The notes: generated by a model from the letters alone, not told the origin. 64,000 nucleotides of DNA from Aestuariimicrobium sp. p3-SID1156 (GCF_025144225.1 NZ_JALXXB010000001.1:1-64000), one strand, 5' to 3'. Counted from the stretch's first letter, positions 53,546 through 62,198 are shown. Program-made: numbers and translations.

Positions 53546-54721
53546 ATGAGCCAGAAGTACGCCCTCGTGATCAACCAGTACGCATTCCCCCGCGAGTACG
53601 GCGGCATCACGCGCAACTTCGACATGTTCAGCCGGCTCAAGGACTGGAGCTTCTCCATCATCTCCAGCAAGCGCCACCACCTCACCGGCGAGGTGATGAG
53701 CTCGGTGGACAAGCGGTTCTCACTCGTTCCGATCCCCGCCTACAGCGGCAACGGGCCCAAGCGCATGATCGGCTGGGCAGTCTTCGCGGCCGAGGCCTTC
53801 GGTGTGGGGCTGTTCAAGCGTTTCGACGTGGTCTTCGCCTCCTCGCCACAGCTGCTCGCCCCCGTTGCCGGCCTGGCGCTGGCGAAGGTCACCCGCAAGC
53901 CGTTCGTGCTGGAGGTTCGTGACCTGTGGCCGGAGTCGCTGGTCACCGGTGGCTCGCTCAAAGAGGGCAGCAGCGTCCACAAGGTGCTGAAGTTCCTCGA
54001 GAAGACCCTGTACCAGAACGCCGCCCAGATCATCACCGTCACGGCTGGCTGGGAGGACCACTTCCGTTCCCTCGGCATCGACACCTCCAAGCTCAACGTG
54101 GTGCCCAATGGCGCCGACCTGGCCGAGTTCGACCTGCCCGAGACCAAGGAGGAGCTGCGCGCCGAGAACGGCATCTCCGGGTTCACCGCCGTGTTCAGTG
54201 GCTCGCACTCGAACTACGTCGGCCTCGACCTCATCGTGGACGCCGCCCAGCAGCTGCCCGATGTGAACTTCCTGCTCATCGGTTCCGGCGCGCGCAAGGC
54301 GTGGGCCCAGGAGGAGGTCGAGAAGCGCCGCCTGACCAACGTCCGCTTCCACGACCAGGTCCCGAAGGACAAGATGGTCCGCCTGCTCAAGGCCTGCGAC
54401 GCCGGCCTGCACACCGTCAGCCCGCAATCGGTCTTTGACAAGGGAATGAGCCCCAACAAGCTGTACGACTACCTGGCCTCGGGCCTGATGGTGGTCTCGA
54501 ATGCGAAGGAGCCGCTGAAGGCCGTGATCTCGGATGACGAGGTCGGTGCCGTGGTCGAGCCGACCGAGCTGGTCGAGGGCATCAAGCGGGTCAGGGACGC
54601 CGACCAGGCCACCCGCGATCGCTGGCACCAGCGAGCACGGGAGCTGATGACCAATCGGTTCAGCCTGCAGGCGAGTGCGGACAAGCTCCAGGAGGCGCTG
54701 GACAAGGCCGTCAAGCGCTGA
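53546..54721 (+). CDS. GT4 glycosyltransferase (exopolysaccharide)
   Basis: 391 residues, GT-B fold. The N-terminal half has VINQYAFPREYGGITRNF and VLEVRDLWPESLV (typical of WbuB-like enzymes that also include an insert). The C-terminal nucleotide-sugar domain has VVPNGADLAEF, AVFSGSHSNYVGLD, VRFHDQVPKDKM and the EX7E-type FDKGMSPNKLYDYLASGL. Soluble, probably membrane-associated; transfers a sugar in the polysaccharide started by the 56420 gene. GAGGAGA before the ATG. First gene of the locus but on the far side of mazEF. Confidence 0.88.
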   Translation: MSQKYALVINQYAFPREYGGITRNFDMFSRLKDWSFSIISSKRHHLTGEVMSSVDKRFSLVPIPAYSGNGPKRMIGWAVFAAEAFGVGLFKRFDVVFASSPQLLAPVAGLALAKVTRKPFVLEVRDLWPESLVTGGSLKEGSSVHKVLKFLEKTLYQNAAQIITVTAGWEDHFRSLGIDTSKLNVVPNGADLAEFDLPETKEELRAENGISGFTAVFSGSHSNYVGLDLIVDAAQQLPDVNFLLIGSGARKAWAQEEVEKRRLTNVRFHDQVPKDKMVRLLKACDAGLHTVSPQSVFDKGMSPNKLYDYLASGLMVVSNAKEPLKAVISDDEVGAVVEPTELVEGIKRVRDADQATRDRWHQRARELMTNRFSLQASADKLQEALDKAVKR

Positions 54722-54750
54722 ACTGCGGGCGTCCCCTGGCCTTGATCCGG

Positions 54751-54818
54751 CAAACCCACCCATCTTTGTCAGCCCTACCTGCCATTGCGGGTAGGGCTGA
54801 CAAACGTGGGTAGGTTTG
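54751..54818. repeat. Palindromic element P1 (upstream of mazEF)
   Basis: Inner perfect arms TTTGTCAGCCCTACC (54765-54779) and GGTAGGGCTGACAAA (54790-54804) around the 10-nt loop TGCCATTGCG. Outer arms CAAACCCACCCA (54751-54762) and TGGGTAGGTTTG (54807-54818) pair with one mismatch, giving a 68-nt cruciform-capable element. A homologous copy (P2) lies at about 55478-55543. Confidence 0.9.
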
Positions 54819-54892
54819 CGAGGAGCTGGGTTGCCAAGACCCCATCGGCACGGCCCCACCCCGCAGTAGGAACGCGGTAGTATTCTGGTGGC

Positions 54893-55132
54893 ATGAGTCA
54901 GATGAAGCTGAGCATCAGCCTCTCGGAGGAAGACGTGAGGGTGCTCGACCAGTATGTCGGCGCCGCCAGCCTGGGGTCCAGATCGGCTGCGATCCAGAAA
55001 CTGATCCGCTCACTGGGCGATCCCGGACTTCGCGAGGAGTACGCGGCAGCCTGGGACGAATGGGAGCAGTCCGAGGACTCGGCTCTGTGGGATTCCGCCG
55101 TTGCCGATGGCCTCACCGATGCTGCGCGGTGA
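54893..55132 (+). CDS. mazE: Ribbon-helix-helix antitoxin of mazEF
   Basis: 79 residues. RHH N-terminus (MKLSISLSEEDVRVLDQYVG, then SRSAAIQKLIRSLGDP) and an acidic tail (AWDEWEQSEDSALWDSAV) suited to block MazF. TATTCT (54881-54886) makes ATG 54893 leaderless. It overlaps the start of the toxin gene. RHH-type MazE partners are common in actinobacteria, in place of the AbrB-type of E. coli. Confidence 0.88.
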   Translation: MSQMKLSISLSEEDVRVLDQYVGAASLGSRSAAIQKLIRSLGDPGLREEYAAAWDEWEQSEDSALWDSAVADGLTDAAR

Positions 55133-55466
55133 GATCTGGCTGTGCGACCTGGAGCCCGCCGTCGGGCATGAGGCGAACAAGTCCCGCCCGTGCATCATCG
55201 TGAGCAATGACGACGTCAATGCCAGTGCAGCCAGACGTGGTCGTGGAGTCGTGACGGTGGTGCCGATCACCAGCAGCCTGCGTCGCGTCTACCGTTTCCA
55301 GGTGGAACTGCCGGCAACAGACACGCGCCTCACGCTCGACGCCAAGGCGCAGTGTGAACAGGTTCGCTCGGTCGCCACGGAGCGCCTCCGACGACGGCTG
55401 GGCATGGTGCCCCTGCACCTGATGACGCAGGTGGACGCCGCACTTCGGCTCCACCTCGGCCTCTAG
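55119..55466 (+). CDS. mazF: MazF/PemK-family endoribonuclease toxin
   Basis: 115 residues from ATG 55119 (MLRGEIWLCDLEPAVGHEANKSRP is the family's normal start; two upstream in-frame starts would overlap more of mazE). VVTVVPITSS and QVRSVATERLRRRLG are the second and third MazF motifs, with the catalytic Arg and Ser/Thr in place. Sequence-specific mRNA interferase. Overlaps mazE by 14 bases. Its last 137 bases are antisense to the extended methyltransferase frame. Confidence 0.92.
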   Translation: MLRGEIWLCDLEPAVGHEANKSRPCIIVSNDDVNASAARRGRGVVTVVPITSSLRRVYRFQVELPATDTRLTLDAKAQCEQVRSVATERLRRRLGMVPLHLMTQVDAALRLHLGL

Positions 55467-56244
55467 CCCTGCACATGTACCCAACTTTGTCAGCCCTACC
55501 CGCAATGGCAGGTAGGGCTGACACTTTCCGGGTGGTTTGCGAGGTCAGTCTCCTGCCGGGGACCGACTGGCTGGGTTTCGTCCACTCGATCGTGTGCCGG
55601 AAGCCGATTCGTCGCCGCAACTGCGCGCCCGGCATCACCCGTCCAAGTAGCTCTCGTAACTCAGCGAGCGTCACCTCCGGGTCGCGCACCGGGAACGGAT
55701 CCTCCTGCTCCGCCCCACGAGCGACGCCCGGGTGCTTGACCAGCCCGATCAGCGGATTCGTGACCGAGCACCACACGTCCCACGCAACGTCAACCGTCGA
55801 CTCGCGACGCGCGAGCCCGACGACTAGCAGCTTCCCCCCCGGCGCCAGCAGTTCGCGCACCCGCGCGAGGGCCGACTCGACGTCCAGGTGGTGGAGCACT
55901 GCCACCATCGTCACCAGGTCAAGACCCGGTTCCAGGTCGTCCAGCTGGGCATCCGAGATGATCACGTGCGACAGCCCGGCCACCCGCTGGGACGCCTCCG
56001 CCCGCATCCTCGGGTCGAGGTCTGTTCCGACGACCGAGTCGAAGTGGGGCGCAAGACGCGAGACCAGCAGCCCCTGACCGCATCCCACATCAACCGCCCG
56101 CCCACGGCAGACCGGCAGCCGGGACAGGATCCAGTCGTGGAAGTGGTCGTTGTGGCTCCACGGGTGGCGGGTGTTGAACGCATCCAGCCCGCGTACGACG
56201 GGTCCGAAGAGGCCGGTCGGTGAGGGACGCGAGAGTGGAGGCAT
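55330..56244 (-). CDS. SAM-dependent class I methyltransferase with abnormal C-terminus
   Basis: 304 residues. Rossmann methyltransferase: AVDVGCGQGLLVSRLAPHFDSVVGTDLD (SAM motif I and acidic residue), VTMVAVLHHLD, and APGGKLLVVGLARRES (about 30-150). The family usually ends with a strand such as RHTIEWTKP; here that motif ends near 55573, yet the frame runs on for 80 more residues through palindrome P2 and antisense to mazF. The tail is Ala/Arg/Gly-rich and looks non-native, as if the original stop was displaced. ATG 56244 is leaderless after TAGCCT. Substrate unknown; maybe a polysaccharide or lipid. Confidence 0.82.
   Translation of the reverse strand: MPPLSRPSPTGLFGPVVRGLDAFNTRHPWSHNDHFHDWILSRLPVCRGRAVDVGCGQGLLVSRLAPHFDSVVGTDLDPRMRAEASQRVAGLSHVIISDAQLDDLEPGLDLVTMVAVLHHLDVESALARVRELLAPGGKLLVVGLARRESTVDVAWDVWCSVTNPLIGLVKHPGVARGAEQEDPFPVRDPEVTLAELRELLGRVMPGAQLRRRIGFRHTIEWTKPSQSVPGRRLTSQTTRKVSALPAIAGRADKVGYMCRARGRGGAEVRRPPASSGAGAPCPAVVGGAPWRPSEPVHTAPWRRA
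55478..55543. repeat. Palindromic element P2 (downstream of mazEF)
   Basis: Copy of P1: TTTGTCAGCCCTACC (55486-55500) and GGTAGGGCTGAC (55511-55522). Its loop CGCAATGGCA is the exact reverse complement of the P1 loop, while the 3' flank GTTTGCGAGG is in the same orientation as in P1. Outer arms are more diverged than in P1. Confidence 0.88.
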
Positions 56245-56419
56245 GCCCACAGGCTAGGCCGTCAGCGAGGCCAGTCGAGCACCCATTCCCCGTTGATCGT
56301 CACGCTGCGCTGGAAGGCAGCTTCCTCGGCGGATGCCTGTTCTCCGGGCGCACCGCCGCCCGCGCGGCGGCCGGGTCTGTGGGCTGAACGGTCCCACGCA
56401 CTAGACTGACGGGCGATTC

Positions 56420-57871
56420 GTGACGCGCCTGCCGGTTGCGCACGCCCCGAACCCAGAAGGGATGTCCGTGGCCCGCAAGGACAACTTCGCCAAGGCCGAG
56501 AAGCTGCTGATGGTGATCGCCGATGCAGTGATCTTCGCCGGCACGCTGATGGCGTCCATCTGGCTGCGGTTCAGCCCCCTGTTCGGCTGGGAGAAGGGCA
56601 TCCCCGGGCGCAACCTGGAGGCGGTGACCTCGACGCTGGCCTACGCGGTGGTCGGATTCATCGTGATCAGCGTGTTCAGCGGCATCTATGTGCTCTACAA
56701 CAAGACCCCGCTGGATGTCGCGATCATCACCCTGATCGACATGGTGCTGGTCAGCCTGTGGATCGGTGCGGCCACCTTCGCGGGCTCCTGGATCGCCTTC
56801 CCCCGCATGGGCCTGGTGATCAACTTCGTCCTCGGGACGCTCGTGCTCACGCTGTGGCGCTGGATTGTCTACGCGGTCTATCGTCGCGTCCGGGGCAACA
56901 ACCGGGTGATGGTGCTGACCATCCCCAACCACGAGTCCAAGGCCGTGCGGAACTTCGCATCCAGCCGTTCCCCACGCCACAAGCTGACCCACGTGGTCGA
57001 CGGCAACTACCTCGACAACGTCAGGGCACACCTGGACGAGTTCGACTCGGTCCACGTCTCGGACAAGATCGACGTCAACACACGCCGGACGATCTATGAC
57101 TACCTGCTCGACAAGGACAAGCAGATCTTCATGACCGCGGACTTCCAGCGGCTGCTCACGATCAACCCCAACATCATGAGCATCGAGGACGAGTCGATCA
57201 TGCTGGTCAGCCCGTTCAAGATCCCCGCCGAGTACGACGTCCTCAAGCGGGCGGTCGACTTCCTGATCTCGCTGGTGGGCGTGGTCCTGATCTCCCCGAT
57301 CCTGCTCATCACCGCGATCCTGGTGAAGGCGACCAGCCCCGGTCCGGTGTTCTACAAGCAGATCCGCATCACCAAGGACGGCCGGGAGTTCGAGATCCTC
57401 AAGTTCCGCTCCATGGCCGCCAATGCGGAGGCCAAATCCGGACCGATGCTGGCGACGTCCAATGACGCCCGCGTGACCAAGGTCGGCAAGTACCTGCGCT
57501 CGCTGCGCATCGACGAGCTGCCCCAGCTGATCAACGTGCTGCGGGGTGACATGTCGCTGGTCGGCCCCCGCCCGGAGCGTCCCTTCTTCGTGGAGCGGTT
57601 CACCGAGATCAACCCGCACTACCCGCTGCGCCACAATGTGCGCGCCGGTGTGACCGGGTATGCGCAGGTCTACGGCAAGTACGCCAGCGACTTCGAGAGC
57701 AAGCTGAACTTCGACCTGCTCTACATCAAGCGCTACAGCCCGATCCTGGACCTGAAGATCATGCTGCAGACCGTGAAGATCCTGTTCGACAAGGTCTCCT
57801 CGCAGGGGCTTGAGGACGAGCAGGCGGGCGGCGAGGTCGTGCTGCCGGCTGACACCAAGATCCTGCACTGA
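56420..57871 (+). CDS. Polyprenyl-phosphate sugar-1-phosphate transferase (priming glycosyltransferase)
   Basis: 483 residues of the WbaP/EPS-sugar-transferase family; it loads the first sugar phosphate on undecaprenyl phosphate at the inner membrane. Four N-terminal helices (about 20-150), a CoA-binding-like middle domain, a fifth helix (FLISLVGVVLISPILLITAIL), then the catalytic block: KATSPGPVFYKQIRI, FEILKFRSM, LRSLRIDELPQLINVLRGDMSLVGPRPERP (Asp-Glu pair and Arg) and RAGVTGYAQVYG. GTG 56420 is annotated; ATG 56462, with AGAAGG close by, is equally possible. Followed by an 11-C tract. Confidence 0.92.
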   Translation: MTRLPVAHAPNPEGMSVARKDNFAKAEKLLMVIADAVIFAGTLMASIWLRFSPLFGWEKGIPGRNLEAVTSTLAYAVVGFIVISVFSGIYVLYNKTPLDVAIITLIDMVLVSLWIGAATFAGSWIAFPRMGLVINFVLGTLVLTLWRWIVYAVYRRVRGNNRVMVLTIPNHESKAVRNFASSRSPRHKLTHVVDGNYLDNVRAHLDEFDSVHVSDKIDVNTRRTIYDYLLDKDKQIFMTADFQRLLTINPNIMSIEDESIMLVSPFKIPAEYDVLKRAVDFLISLVGVVLISPILLITAILVKATSPGPVFYKQIRITKDGREFEILKFRSMAANAEAKSGPMLATSNDARVTKVGKYLRSLRIDELPQLINVLRGDMSLVGPRPERPFFVERFTEINPHYPLRHNVRAGVTGYAQVYGKYASDFESKLNFDLLYIKRYSPILDLKIMLQTVKILFDKVSSQGLEDEQAGGEVVLPADTKILH

Positions 57872-57887
57872 TTGCCCCCCCCCCCGC

Positions 57888-57961
57888 CTACTACGCGCCG
57901 TGGTTTTGCACTCGGACCAGCGACGTCGGCGGTTCAGGTGTGAAATTACGGCGCGTAGTAG
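57888..57961. repeat. 74-bp palindromic element, copy A
   Basis: Terminal arms CTACTACGCGCCGT (57888-57901) and ACGGCGCGTAGTAG (57948-57961) are exact inverted repeats. The interior (GGTTTTGCACTCGGACCAGC...) is shared with copy B at 63016-63089 in opposite orientation. Lies between convergent genes. Confidence 0.92.
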
Positions 57962-57971
57962 CGGGGTGGGG

Positions 57972-59078
57972 TCACGCCGTGAGGGTGCGAACGAGGTTGA
58001 CCAGCTTGGCGGCCTCGTTCTCGAAACCGAAGCGCTCCTGGACGGCGCGGCGGCCGTTGGCGCCCAGTTCGGCGCAGCGTCCGGGGTCGTTGATCAACTC
58101 ACTCAGTGCGGACGCGACCGCCGCCGGGTCGTCGGTGTTCACGAAGACACCGGCGTCATAGCCGCCGAACAGCTCCTGCCATGCCGGGAAGTCCGTGGCC
58201 AGGAAGGGCACGCCGGAGGCCATGTACTCGAAGACCTTCGTCGGCAGCGAGTTCTCGTAGTTGGGCAGCCGCTTCAGGCAGACCAGCCCAACCCGCGCCT
58301 GTCCAATGATCTCGGCCAGTTGCGAGGGCTGCACCAGCCCGCGGTAGTCCACCACCTCGGACGCGGTGAGTCGCTCGTCGGTGCCCACTGTTCCCAGCGC
58401 ACGACCGGCGAGCAGCAGGGACGCCCCGGGCACCCGGCTGGTGGCGTCCACCATGGTGGTGAAGCCACGCTCTTCGGACAGGTCGCCGGTGTAGACCGCG
58501 ACCGGGCCGTTGGACACCACGTCGGCGTCGGGGAAGTCACCAGCCCAGGGCAGGTTCTGCACCACGACGACGGGGCGGTCGCCGCGTCCGATGCGGTGGC
58601 GGCGGAAGGTTCCGGCGATGGGCGTGGTGGCCGCGACGATGGCATCGCAGCCCTGGTCGGCGAGCAGCAGCAGCCAGCGGGCAACGCCCCGGACCACCTG
58701 GCCCTTGCGTCCGCGGACCCACGGCTTGGTCTGCAGCTGCTTGACCAGGTCCTCATGGGCGTCATAGATGACCGGACGCCGGTGCAGCCTGCCCCACCAG
58801 ATCGCCAGCGGGATCAGCTCCGGATCGTGGATGTGCAGCAGGTCAGGGTTGAGTTCACGCAGCTTCCGCCAGGCCTCACGCTGGGAACCGACGAGCCGCC
58901 CGAGGCGTCCCCGCTTGCGGATGGCGTGGACGTGGACGCCGTGGGTGGTGCGGTCCTCCGGCGCGGAGATCACCAGGTGGGTGTCGATCCCGGCCTGGGC
59001 CAGGGCACGACACTCCTTGTTGATGATGCGGTTGTCCCAGTCGTGGTGGACCGTGGACAGGTGGACGACCCTGGGCAT
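57972..59078 (-). CDS. GT4-family glycosyltransferase
   Basis: 368 residues, GT-B fold. N-terminal VVHLSTVHHDWDNRIINKEC and LLHIHDPELIPLA; VIYDAHEDLVKQL; C-terminal AVYTGDLSEERGFTTMVDAT and the nucleotide-binding LPTKVFEYMASGVPFLATDF with the EX7E glutamate. ATG 59078 overlaps the wecB stop. The frame is open further upstream only because of wecB in another frame. Probably transfers a sugar derived from UDP-ManNAc/ManNAcA or a neighbouring unit. Confidence 0.88.
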   Translation of the reverse strand: MPRVVHLSTVHHDWDNRIINKECRALAQAGIDTHLVISAPEDRTTHGVHVHAIRKRGRLGRLVGSQREAWRKLRELNPDLLHIHDPELIPLAIWWGRLHRRPVIYDAHEDLVKQLQTKPWVRGRKGQVVRGVARWLLLLADQGCDAIVAATTPIAGTFRRHRIGRGDRPVVVVQNLPWAGDFPDADVVSNGPVAVYTGDLSEERGFTTMVDATSRVPGASLLLAGRALGTVGTDERLTASEVVDYRGLVQPSQLAEIIGQARVGLVCLKRLPNYENSLPTKVFEYMASGVPFLATDFPAWQELFGGYDAGVFVNTDDPAAVASALSELINDPGRCAELGANGRRAVQERFGFENEAAKLVNLVRTLTA

Positions 59079-60145
59079 CAGGCCCGGGCGTCCCATTCGA
59101 GCAGGACGCGCGCCACATTGTCGGCGGCGTGGCCATCGCCGTAGGGGGCGGTGGGGTCCTCGGCCGGGGCGGGGCGGGTGGCCGAGGTGGCGATCTGGGT
59201 CAGCTCGGGGTCGAGGATGTTCCAGCCGTTGGCGATGGTCTCGGTCCACTCGGTCTCGGTGCGGACGGTGGTGCAGACGGTGCCGAGCAGGAAGGCCTCC
59301 TTCTGCAGGCCACCGGAGTCGGTGACGACGCCCTTCGCGTGGGTGACGGCGTTGACCATGTCGGGGTAGGCGAGCGGCTCGATGACGTGGAGGCGTCCGC
59401 GCTCGATCTGGATGCCCTGGGACTCGGCGCGGGCCTTCACGCGGGGGTGGACGGGCAGGTAGACATCGACGTCGAGGGCGCCGAGGGCGTCCAGGATGGC
59501 GTTGAGGCGGGCCGGGTCATCGGTGTTGTCGGCGCGGTGGATGGTGGCCAGCACGTAGTCGGAATCGGCCGGGATGCCGGGGACCGGGCGCGGATTGGCC
59601 ACCACGGCGTCGCGCACCTGCAGGCAGACGTCAGTCATGACGTCGCCCACCAGCACCGAACGCTCGGCCAGGCCCTCGTCGGCAAGGTGCTGCATGGCCA
59701 GCTGGGTGGGGGCCAGGCAGAGGTCGGCGGCGTGGTCGGTCATCACCCGGTTGTGCTCCTCAGGCATGCGCCGGTTGAAGGAGCGCAGGCCGGCCTCGAG
59801 GTGGGCCACCTTCAGGTGCTGCTTGACCGCCGAGAGGGTGCCGGCGATGGTCGAGTTGGTATCGCCGTAGACCAGCACCCAGTCGGGCGCCATCTCTTCC
59901 AGGACGGGGTCGAGCTGCTCGAGCATGCGACCGGTCATGACGCCGTGCGTCCCGCCCCCCACGCCCAGGTGGACGTCAGGAGAAGGGATGCCCAGGTCGA
60001 CGAAGAATGCGTCCGACATGTTCACGTCGTAGTGCTGGCCGGTGTGGATGATCTTGTGCTCGATCCCGGCCTTCTCGAAGGCCTTGGCCACGGGGGCGAG
60101 CTTCACGAACTGGGGGCGGGCCCCGACGATGCTGACGACGCGCAC
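59078..60145 (-). CDS. wecB: UDP-N-acetylglucosamine 2-epimerase (non-hydrolysing)
   Basis: 355 residues; interconverts UDP-GlcNAc and UDP-ManNAc. Signatures: VSIVGARPQFVKLAP, HTGQHYDVNMSDAFF, LVYGDTNSTIAGTL, HLEAGLRSFNRRMPEEHNRVMTDH and GVVTDSGGLQKEAFLLG with active-site acids and His in place. GTG 60145 has AGGAGG 6 bases upstream. Supplies the substrate for the dehydrogenase at 60897. Coupled to the glycosyltransferase that follows. Confidence 0.94.
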   Translation of the reverse strand: MRVVSIVGARPQFVKLAPVAKAFEKAGIEHKIIHTGQHYDVNMSDAFFVDLGIPSPDVHLGVGGGTHGVMTGRMLEQLDPVLEEMAPDWVLVYGDTNSTIAGTLSAVKQHLKVAHLEAGLRSFNRRMPEEHNRVMTDHAADLCLAPTQLAMQHLADEGLAERSVLVGDVMTDVCLQVRDAVVANPRPVPGIPADSDYVLATIHRADNTDDPARLNAILDALGALDVDVYLPVHPRVKARAESQGIQIERGRLHVIEPLAYPDMVNAVTHAKGVVTDSGGLQKEAFLLGTVCTTVRTETEWTETIANGWNILDPELTQIATSATRPAPAEDPTAPYGDGHAADNVARVLLEWDARA

Positions 60146-60272
60146 GTATCCTCCTGGTGGCCGACGCGGACGTGGATCACTCTAGTGGCTCCTGTTCTGG
60201 GAGCCCTCGTCCCCGGCCAAACGGTGCCGAAAGCGGATGTGTCAGCTGCGAGTACTCCACTACTGTCACCGC

Positions 60273-60815
60273 ATGCCCATTACCCTGACGCGTCTTGATC
60301 CGACAGGCGCTGATCGTTCTGCACTGATCGACTTCCTCGTCTCGAACACCTGGCCCTTCCACGGTGGCTCACGTCGAACCATGAACGAGGTGGCCATGGC
60401 GGTCGATAATGGCGCCTACCGAAACGAGGACAACGACACCTACTGGGTCGACCACTCCGAGGCCGGCACCATCGGCATCATCCGCTTCGAAGACCTCACG
60501 AGCTCACCCCTGTTCGATCTTCGGTTGGCCGAATCGGCTCGCGGACACGGGTATGGGGTTCACGCCCTGAACGAGGCGACCCGGCACGTGTTCTCCACGA
60601 TGCCCACGGTGCACCGCTTCGAGGGAACCACTCGGGAAGACAACATCGCCATGCGGAAGACGTTCCTCGCAGCAGGCTGGGTCAAGGAGGCCCACTACCG
60701 AGAGGGGTGGCCTGTGTCTGAAGGGTTCGCGCTGGATTCCGTCGGCTATGCCGTGCTGCGCAGCGACTGGGAGGCCGGTGTCACTACGCCCGTGCGATGG
60801 GACGACCTGCCCTAG
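60273..60815 (+). CDS. GNAT-family N-acetyltransferase
   Basis: 180 residues of the RimJ/RimL-like GNAT group: FDLRLAESARGHGYGVHALNEATRHVF contains the acetyl-CoA loop (variant of Q/RxxGxG/A) and VHRFEGTTREDNIAMRKTFLAAGW is the characteristic second motif. TACTGT (60261-60266) makes ATG 60273 leaderless. Lies between wecB and wecC but on the opposite strand, so it is probably not part of their operon. Acceptor unknown. Confidence 0.87.
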   Translation: MPITLTRLDPTGADRSALIDFLVSNTWPFHGGSRRTMNEVAMAVDNGAYRNEDNDTYWVDHSEAGTIGIIRFEDLTSSPLFDLRLAESARGHGYGVHALNEATRHVFSTMPTVHRFEGTTREDNIAMRKTFLAAGWVKEAHYREGWPVSEGFALDSVGYAVLRSDWEAGVTTPVRWDDLP

Positions 60816-60843
60816 CCTGTTCAAGGCGCTCCTCGGCCACACC

Positions 60844-60869
60844 GGGGCTCCGCCAGATGGCGGAGCCCC
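60844..60869. terminator. Terminator between the GNAT gene and wecC
   Basis: 11-bp perfect stem GGGGCTCCGCC (60844-60854) / GGCGGAGCCCC (60859-60869) with an AGAT loop and TT after it. It lies between convergent genes and could act on both strands. Confidence 0.82.
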
Positions 60870-60896
60870 TTGTCAATTCAGGGGTGATAGTTGTAG

Positions 60897-62198
60897 TCAG
60901 GCCTGACCGTCACCGACCACGAAACGGGTGACACCCTGCCAGTTGGCGGCGTCCGTGATGTGGCGACCGTCGACCAGGACCTTGAGGCCGGGGATCGACT
61001 CGGCGGTCAGTTCCTTGTACTCCGGGTGGTCGGCCTGGATCACGGCGGCGTCCGCAGAATCACCGAGGTGGTAGGGCTGGAAGCCGAACTTCTCCAGCTC
61101 CTCGTCGGTGAACATCGGGTCGTGGACGAAGGTGTCGGCGCCACGGGCGATCAGCGCGGCGACGGCCGGGAAGACGCCGGAGAAGGCGGTTTCCTTGACC
61201 TTGCCGCGGTAGGAGGCGCCGAGCACGACGACCTTCTTGCCGGTGAGGTCGCCCAACCCCTCCTCGACCTTGCTGATGGTGTACTCCGGCATGGTCATGT
61301 TGGCCTCACGCGCGGTGCGGACGATGGTGGCGTCCGGGTCGGTGTAGAGGTACAGGCGCGGGTAGACCGGGATGCAGTGGCCACCGACGGCAATGCCGGG
61401 CAGGTGGATGTGGCTGTAGGGCTGGGAGTTCGAGGCCTCGATGACCTTGAAGACGTCGATGCCGTTCTTCTCGGCGAACTTGGCGAACTGGTTGGCCAGG
61501 CCGATGTTGACGTCACGGTAGGTCGTCTCGGCGAGCTTGGCCATCTCGGACGCCTCCGCCGAACCCATGTCCCACACGCCATTGGTGCGGGGGGCCAGGT
61601 CGGGGCGCTCGTCGAAGTCCAGGACCTGCTCGTAGAACTCGATGCCCTTCTGGGTGCCCTCCTCGGAGAGGCCACCGACCAGCTTGGGGTACTTGCGCAG
61701 GTCCTCGAAGACGCGACCGGTCAGGACGCGCTCGGGGGAGAAGATGAGGTGGAAGTCCCTGCCCTCGGTCAGGCCGGAGATCTCCTCGATCATCGGCTTC
61801 CAGCGGTTGCGGGTGGTGCCGACCGGCAGCGTGGTCTCGTAGCTGACCAGGGTGCCGGGGGTGATGTGCTCGGAGAAGGACTTGGTGGCGGCTTCCATCC
61901 AGCCGAAGTCGGGCTGCCAGGTCTCGTCGTTGACGAACAGGGGCACCACGATGACGATGGCGTCCACACCGGGGATGGCCTCGGAGTAGTCGGTGGTCGC
62001 GCGCAGCTTGCCGGCGGGGACCAGTTCGGAGAGCTTCTCCTGCAGGTGGGCCTCACCAGGGAAGGGCTCCTTGGCGGCGTTCACCGCGTCCACGACGGAC
62101 TGCTGCACGTCAATGCCGACGACCTCATGTCCCTTGTCGGCGAACTGGACGGCCAGCGGCAGGCCGATCTTGCCAAGTGCGACAACCGCAATCTTCAT
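60897..62198 (-). CDS. wecC: UDP-N-acetyl-D-mannosamine dehydrogenase
   Basis: 433 residues of the UDP-sugar dehydrogenase family; oxidises UDP-ManNAc to UDP-ManNAcA with NAD. N-terminal NAD domain IAVVALGKIGLPLAVQFADKGHEVVGID, Lys of the AKLAETTYRDVNIGLANQFA helix, and catalytic Cys in GIAVGGHCIPVYPR, then LGASYRGKVKETAFS and C-terminal DGRHI. WecC fits better than UDP-Glc dehydrogenase because wecB is adjacent, but TuaD/VipA-like enzymes are alternatives. AAGGAG lies about 10 bases before ATG 62198. Confidence 0.88.
   Translation of the reverse strand: MKIAVVALGKIGLPLAVQFADKGHEVVGIDVQQSVVDAVNAAKEPFPGEAHLQEKLSELVPAGKLRATTDYSEAIPGVDAIVIVVPLFVNDETWQPDFGWMEAATKSFSEHITPGTLVSYETTLPVGTTRNRWKPMIEEISGLTEGRDFHLIFSPERVLTGRVFEDLRKYPKLVGGLSEEGTQKGIEFYEQVLDFDERPDLAPRTNGVWDMGSAEASEMAKLAETTYRDVNIGLANQFAKFAEKNGIDVFKVIEASNSQPYSHIHLPGIAVGGHCIPVYPRLYLYTDPDATIVRTAREANMTMPEYTISKVEEGLGDLTGKKVVVLGASYRGKVKETAFSGVFPAVAALIARGADTFVHDPMFTDEELEKFGFQPYHLGDSADAAVIQADHPEYKELTAESIPGLKVLVDGRHITDAANWQGVTRFVVGDGQA

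Noticed and set aside
54751..54818. P1 as a riboswitch or T-box
   Set aside because: It is a simple long palindrome repeated downstream at P2; the mazE start is leaderless, so a leader riboswitch is unlikely.
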